From Ktedonobacter sp. 13_1_20CM_4_53_11 (GTDB lineage Bacteria > Chloroflexota > Ktedonobacteria > Ktedonobacterales > Ktedonobacteraceae), in the NCBI GenBank assembly GCA_001919995.1, contig MNIY01000152.1, forward strand, positions 1 to 10,179: a stretch of 10,179 nt of DNA, in the 5' to 3' direction. The notes under the pieces were generated by a model. It had not been told where the DNA came from, ran no database searches, and worked only from the letters and a program-made list of their open reading frames with translations. This document shows, in pieces, positions 7,302 to 10,179 of this stretch (position 1 is its first letter; each line of letters opens with the position of its first letter). The position numbers and the translations under genes were made by a program.

Positions 7302-7927
7302 ACGCTTGCTTGCCCAAAAAACCTATACTTGTAAGGACTCTGCCCCTCCCTCAGGTAGAGCGCAAAGATTTCTGCCACACAAGCCGCTTCCGCCTCCTCT
7401 CGCCGCACTCCTGCTGGATCGCGAGGCCGATCCGGATTGAGCCGATAGCCATAGGGTGGACGACTCCATGGCAGCAGGGTCCCGGCACGAAACTTCTGCT
7501 GACGCCCTCGGCGCATCCGATCCGCAATCAACGTACGCTCGTACTCGGCCACCGCTCCGCGGATTTGCAAGAGCAACTGATCATGCGGGTCCTGGCTCAT
7601 GGGACGATCAACAAACTCAACACGACAGCCCGCCCGCTCTAGCTCTTCTAACAAGAGCATTTGATGGACATACTTGCGTGCGAGCCGATCGGGAACGGTA
7701 ATGAGCACCAGGTCAAAGGCAGCCCGTGCTGCCTGGTCGCGCAGCCGATCCAATCCGGGACGCTTCAAACTGGCGGAACTTTCGCCATCATCACGAAAAA
7801 TCTGCACTTCCTGCCACGGCCATCCCTGCTCCTGACAATGCCTCTGGAGTCGCTCCAATTGCTGCTCGATGGTTTGTGTCTGCACTTGACGATGCCCCGA
7901 CACACGAACATAGACGGCTATCCTCAT
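7298..7927 (-). pseudogene. Serine recombinase (resolvase/invertase type), 3' end replaced by the IS
   Basis: The first 140 residues are a serine recombinase catalytic domain. MRIAVYVRVSG holds nucleophile S10, then come DDGESSASLKRPGLDRLRDQ, TVPDRLAR (residues 78-84) and AEYERTLIADRMRRG. From PPYGYRLNP (157-165) the 'Recombinase' DNA-binding domain of large serine recombinases begins, but after YLREGQS (about residue 197) the IS terminal repeat starts. The last 12 residues are IS-encoded, ending at TAA 7300-7298. The remaining DNA-binding and zinc-ribbon or coiled-coil parts are lost, so site-specific recombination is unlikely. The ATG at 7927 has an ideal ribosome binding site, AGGAGGG at 7933-7939 with 5 bases of spacing. 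The start lies inside a small upstream ORF, which suggests coupled translation. Confidence 0.88.
7313..7335 (-). repeat. Right terminal inverted repeat of the IS
   Basis: This is a perfect 23-bp reverse complement of 5911-5933. Read on the minus strand it supplies the last codons (YKYRFFG) of the recombinase frame that runs into the element, giving the broken protein an IS-encoded tail. Confidence 0.93.
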
Positions 7928-8066
7928 CTGATCCCTCCTGTCTGGCGAACTCCTCTTGTTGAGGAGCGCTCCATCGCAGAAGGCACTGGTAAGCTGTATC
8001 CCAGCGGCGCAGAGCTTCCATCTGCTCGACTGGCTGACGGTGGCATGCCCATTGACGTTTCTTCAT
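7791..8066 (-). CDS. Small unidentified ORF upstream of and overlapping the recombinase start (91 aa)
   Basis: ATG at 8066 has a strong ribosome binding site, GGAGGG at 8071-8076 with 4 bases of spacing. This makes it a better start than the ATG at 8099, which lacks one. The first 45 or so residues look protein-like: MKKRQWACHRQPVEQMEALR, then RWDTAYQCLLRW, then a Glu/Gln-rich stretch. The remainder overlaps the recombinase gene in another frame for 137 bases and becomes Ala/Ser-rich, as a shadow frame would. It may be a short leader protein whose original stop was lost, or a leader that keeps ribosomes near the recombinase start. I do not recognise the family. The two Cys are not arranged as an obvious metal site. 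Moderate confidence that it is translated, none on function. Confidence 0.42.
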   Translation of the reverse strand: MKKRQWACHRQPVEQMEALRRWDTAYQCLLRWSAPQQEEFARQEGSDEDSRLCSCVGASSSADTNHRAAIGATPEALSGAGMAVAGSADFS

Positions 8067-8216
8067 GGCTCCCTCCACGATGTCGAAGCCTTGATTCATC
8101 TCTATCGCAAGGATACGACAATCTGGCGGTCACAGCTTGTTGAGAGCGCTGAGCCAGTCGCCAATGGGAAAGATGCAACCCAACGTGACGGCTCAGACAG
8201 AATTTGTCATTTGTGA
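8067..8216. other. Leader region between the small ORF and the GH42 remnant
   Basis: This 150-base stretch must hold the promoter for the minus-strand small ORF and recombinase, and also the junction to the unrelated GH42 fragment. A TACAAT -10-like box lies on the minus strand at 8221-8216, without a convincing -35 box. No repeat or att-like sequence is obvious. The exact junction cannot be placed. Confidence 0.3.
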
Positions 8217-8798
8217 TTGTACCATTTGGTGACACCTTACGTAGCTCTACCCCCTGGTCGGTTGCGAGACTTGGCTGGCATACGAGTTGTTGACTACACC
8301 GCCCTCCTTCCAGCAGGAGTTGGAGACCCTCATGGCGGCTCCGAAAGCCTGGAATTCCTCATAGACGGCATGTCACATCTCGTAGGTGCTGATATCTGGA
8401 TGGATGAACTGGAAGTGAACGGTGCAGAGGTGCTTGCCAGGTATCGTGGTGAACCATTTGAAGGAGCCCCGGCAGTGACCATTCACCGCGTGGGTGCTGG
8501 ACAAGTCATCTACGTAGGGACCTCGTTGGATGACGTTGGGCAAAATCTCTTCATGGATACGTTGCTAACCGTGGCAAAGGTCACGCCAGGAGTGCCATCA
8601 CCGGACAATGTAGAGATAGTACGCCGTGTACATGACGGTATTGATCACTGGTTCGTACTCAACCATAACACGTCTGCCCAACAAGTCACACTGCCATCGA
8701 GCGGGGTAGACCTGCTCAGTGGCAAGGTCATCTCTGGCCCTGTTGTGGTGAATGGCCGTGATGCGCTCGTCGTGCGCAGTAATGCTACTGTCGACTGA
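8217..8798 (+). pseudogene. C-terminal remnant of a GH42 beta-galactosidase (193 aa)
   Basis: The translation resembles the last two domains of glycoside hydrolase family 42 beta-galactosidases. The trimerisation-domain part has GRLRDLAGIRVVDYTAL, GAEVLARYRGEPFEGAPAVT and HRVGAGQVIYVGTSLDD. The small C-terminal beta domain has DNVEIVRRVHDGIDHWFVLN followed by HNTSAQQVTLP. The catalytic TIM barrel with its two glutamates is absent, and a TGA (8214-8216) precedes the nominal TTG start. There is no ribosome binding site, so the fragment is a dead 3' remnant. The first residues, LYHLVTPYV, resemble an earlier strand of the same protein (Y.LV.AP), which suggests an internal deletion just before LPPGRLRDL. 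No lactose or galactoside genes adjoin it. Family call good, completeness nil. Confidence 0.75.
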
Positions 8799-9197
8799 AC
8801 GTAATGCTGGATTAGTTTCTGCAAGTGGAGAATGGTATTCCAATTTCGTGCTGTTCCACCTGTTTTCATCTTTTTCTCAAGAAAATTATGGGAGAGTTTT
8901 GAGCGTCCAAGGCCATTCGATAATAGATATACACTTCTTTGCCGATGATGAAGAGTTCTTCAGGGCCGACATACGTCTTGAGAAGATCTTCCTGTGCGTA
9001 GCGTCGGGCAAGCTACCAGAAACAGAACGACAACCCATTTTGAGCCTTTGCTTTGTTAGCTCGGTGTGACTAAAACCATAATGTGGCTCTTGGATCACCC
9101 TGTGGAGAATCTGCTCTGACCAGAGCCACTCTTTCTCGTTCCCAGGCTGACCTGGTTCTCTTTCTTCTCACCAAACGGGTCGGAGAACCAGTTATGG
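8799..9197. other. Gene-poor region with short inverted repeats
   Basis: Apart from the possible remnant at 8866-9012 no gene is convincing here. Short perfect inverted repeats cluster in the right half: GTGGCTCT (9083-9090) with AGAGCCAC (9122-9129), GCTCTG (9113-9118) with CAGAGC (9121-9126), and CTGGTTCTC (9152-9160) with GAGAACCAG (9183-9191). The last encloses a 22-base loop and would make a stable hairpin next to the larger inverted repeat that follows. The DNA is visibly less GC-rich than the left half of the window. Confidence 0.45.
8866..9012 (-). other. Possible degenerate coding remnant (48 codons)
   Basis: On the minus strand a stretch between TAG (9015-9013) and TGA (8868-8866) reads LARRYAQEDLLKTYVGPEEL followed by FIIGKEVYIYYRMALDAQNS, which looks like globular protein rather than random sequence. 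There is no start codon with a ribosome binding site and the frame is closed upstream. It could be a fossil of a lost gene. The longer frames that overlap it on either strand look less protein-like. Confidence 0.25.
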
Positions 9198-9325
9198 CTC
9201 ATGGCCAAGTTTGGTGAATCGGAGAATAGATGAGTTATTCTGATCTCTTGAACGAGCACAGATTTGAGACGTCCCTCTATCGAATAAGCTCATTGATAAC
9301 CTGATTCACCAAAGTTGGCCATGAG
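9198..9325. repeat. 128-bp MITE-like element with 23-bp terminal inverted repeats
   Basis: The left arm 9198-9220 (CTCATGGCCAAGTTTGGTGA then ATC) and right arm 9303-9325 (GATTCACCAAAGTTGGCCAT then GAG) are reverse complements at 22 of 23 positions. Between them, TGAGTTATTC (9231-9240) and GAATAAGCTCA (9282-9292) pair with a one-base bulge, so the whole unit can fold into a long hairpin. It has no coding capacity. This is the architecture of a miniature inverted-repeat transposable element, although no target duplication is evident. A structured RNA is the alternative. Confidence 0.6.
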
Positions 9326-9412
9326 TCGAGTAGTGTTTTCGGACCCTCTTTCAGTGGAGCACAGACACAAGTCCCTGACTTCAGCTACGGGGCATCTGAT
9401 TGATAAAATCCG
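9326..9412. other. Short spacer downstream of the endonuclease III gene
   Basis: This is 87 bases between the inverted repeat and the stop of the glycosylase gene. I see no gene, promoter or hairpin with a T run here. If the glycosylase transcript ends locally, the long hairpin at 9198-9325 is the most obvious barrier. Confidence 0.3.
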
Positions 9413-10177
9413 CTATATACCTGGGATAGCTGTTTCTTGAGCGTTAACACTTCCCACAAAGGCACACTCACTGTAAAGAGGACATGCTTTGCATGCAGGC
9501 CGTTGGGCATGGCAGATTTGCCGTCCATGCCGGATAAGATTGACATGCAGTGGATAGACCCATTCCGGCGGCGTCACTTTTGCGAAAAGGGTATGAGCCA
9601 AATCAGCACTCACTTTCGGGCCTCTTAATCCTAAGCGTCGAGCCGTTCTCCAGACATGCGTATCAATTGGGAAGGCAGCTCGGTCAAGATGAAACATCAG
9701 GACGCATGCCGCTGTCTTAGGCCCGACTCCTGGAAGTGTACGGAGATAGCGCCAGGCTTCCTCTGTTGGACGCTTGGCAAGTTCATCATCAAGATACGCT
9801 GCGAGTGTTTTGGTTTCTCCCTGTTCTTGTTGCTGCTGTGTGAGCGAATATAAGACATCCTGAAGACGAACGGATTTCATATGAGCCAATCCGCCACATT
9901 TAATAGCCTCAGCAATTTTATGCGTCGCTGCGTCCCGCACAGATTCCCACGGAGGAAACGCTGTTCCCAACTGCTGGTAGGCACGTTCTGAATGAATATC
10001 TGAGGTATGTTGTGAGAGGATTGTAGCTATTAACCCTCCGAGTGGATCGTTCTCAGGTTCGTTCTTTGCTTCACCATACGTAGCAAGAAGTTGTTCATAA
10101 ACCCGGGCGAAGGGAATGGTCGGTAGAATTGACGGTGGCATTCCCTCTTTCCTCTCAACTGGGTGATGGGATGCCAT
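9413..10177 (-). CDS. nth: Endonuclease III-family DNA glycosylase/AP lyase (254 aa)
   Basis: This is a base-excision repair enzyme that removes oxidised pyrimidines and cleaves at abasic sites. Residues 46-60 (LGGLIATILSQHTSD) match the substrate-pocket helix LLSAQxTD of Nth. The helix-hairpin-helix is LRTLPGVGPKTAACVLMF (145-162) with catalytic Lys154. The catalytic Asp172 is in FPIDTHVWR. The C-terminus has the [4Fe-4S] ligands C222-x6-C229-x2-C232-x5-C238. All key residues are present and the length is slightly above the E. coli enzyme because of N- and C-terminal extensions. The ATG at 10177 is almost at the window edge. Met13 (10141) is an alternative start, with purine-rich AGAGGAAAGAGGGA directly before it. 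A divergent HhH-GPD subfamily member is possible, so the symbol is used in the broad sense. Confidence 0.9.
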   Translation of the reverse strand: MASHHPVERKEGMPPSILPTIPFARVYEQLLATYGEAKNEPENDPLGGLIATILSQHTSDIHSERAYQQLGTAFPPWESVRDAATHKIAEAIKCGGLAHMKSVRLQDVLYSLTQQQQEQGETKTLAAYLDDELAKRPTEEAWRYLRTLPGVGPKTAACVLMFHLDRAAFPIDTHVWRTARRLGLRGPKVSADLAHTLFAKVTPPEWVYPLHVNLIRHGRQICHAQRPACKACPLYSECAFVGSVNAQETAIPGI

Positions 10178-10179
10178 GC

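Larger units (their letters stand above)
5911..7335 (+). mobile_element. IS4-family insertion sequence, 1425 bp
   Basis: Both ends carry the same 23-bp sequence in opposite orientation (5911-5933 and 7313-7335), with a core CTTACAAGTATAGG followed by a T6 tract and GGG. Between them is a single transposase gene on the plus strand, interrupted by one frameshift. Length, end structure and the DDE/YREK transposase fit the IS4 family. The flanking ten bases differ completely (left GCCTGGGGGT, right GACTCTGCCC), so there is no target-site duplication, although IS4 elements normally make one. Left of the element is a regulator gene lacking its 5' end, and right of it a recombinase gene lacking its 3' end. 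Confidence 0.88.

Noticed and set aside
5911..7335. Composite transposon carrying cargo
   Set aside because: Only one transposase gene fits between the two terminal repeats, with no room for cargo, so this is a single insertion sequence.
7094..7642. 182-codon plus-strand frame spanning the right IS end
   Set aside because: It overlaps the transposase C-terminus and then runs antisense to the recombinase. No domain is visible and it is simply open by chance across the junction.
7298..7927. Functional phage-type large serine integrase with att sites
   Set aside because: The C-terminal domain is lost to the IS and no duplicated att core is visible around the module.
8752..9069. 105-codon plus-strand frame after the GH42 remnant
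   Set aside because: It has no ribosome binding site, overlaps the end of the GH42 frame, and its sequence does not look like a conserved protein. The opposite strand is more protein-like over the same bases.
9083..9325. CRISPR array or attC-type integron array
   Set aside because: The repeats are inverted, not regularly spaced direct repeats. There is no integrase and no spacer pattern, so neither structure is supported.

Overview
The window looks like chromosomal DNA from a GC-rich, spore- or filament-forming type of bacterium. My best guess is Chloroflexota, class Ktedonobacteria. This is inferred from the mix of gene types: a large acyl-CoA mutase subunit without its cobalamin domain, a cytosolic YceI protein, a very long BTAD-AAA-TPR regulator, a serine recombinase with a small leader ORF, and an IS4-type transposase. 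It was not confirmed by any search. There are no rRNA, tRNA or CRISPR features.

Left part (1-2500) is intact and ordinary. It holds the 3' end of a methylmalonyl/isobutyryl-CoA mutase large-subunit gene (+), a TetR-family regulator (-), and a divergent YceI-family gene (+). The tetR leader carries a striking twin palindrome (1611-1657) that is probably the regulator's own operator. The yceI leader has an 18-bp-period direct repeat.

Middle part (2500-8066) is damaged accessory DNA. A large minus-strand transcriptional regulator (BTAD, AAA ATPase, TPR array) is split by one frameshift at a six-base C tract (4681-4686) and by a second near 5780. Its 5' end is cut off at 5911 by an IS4-family element (5911-7335) with perfect 23-bp terminal inverted repeats. 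The transposase gene has a frameshift of its own near 6104. On the other side of the element, a serine recombinase gene (-) has lost its 3' end. No target duplication flanks the element and the two sides belong to unrelated genes, so the junction is probably the product of an IS-mediated deletion or of recombination between two IS copies.

Right part (8066-10179) is less GC-rich. It contains a 5'-truncated GH42 beta-galactosidase remnant (+), about 600 bases without a convincing gene, a 128-bp inverted-repeat (MITE-like) structure at 9198-9325, and an intact endonuclease III-family DNA glycosylase (-) reaching almost to the window edge.

I see no clearly new multi-gene system. The most useful leads are the IS-joined broken genes, the homopolymer frameshift sitting in a -1 slippery heptamer, the twin TetR operator, the unidentified small ORF overlapping the recombinase start, and the MITE-like hairpin.
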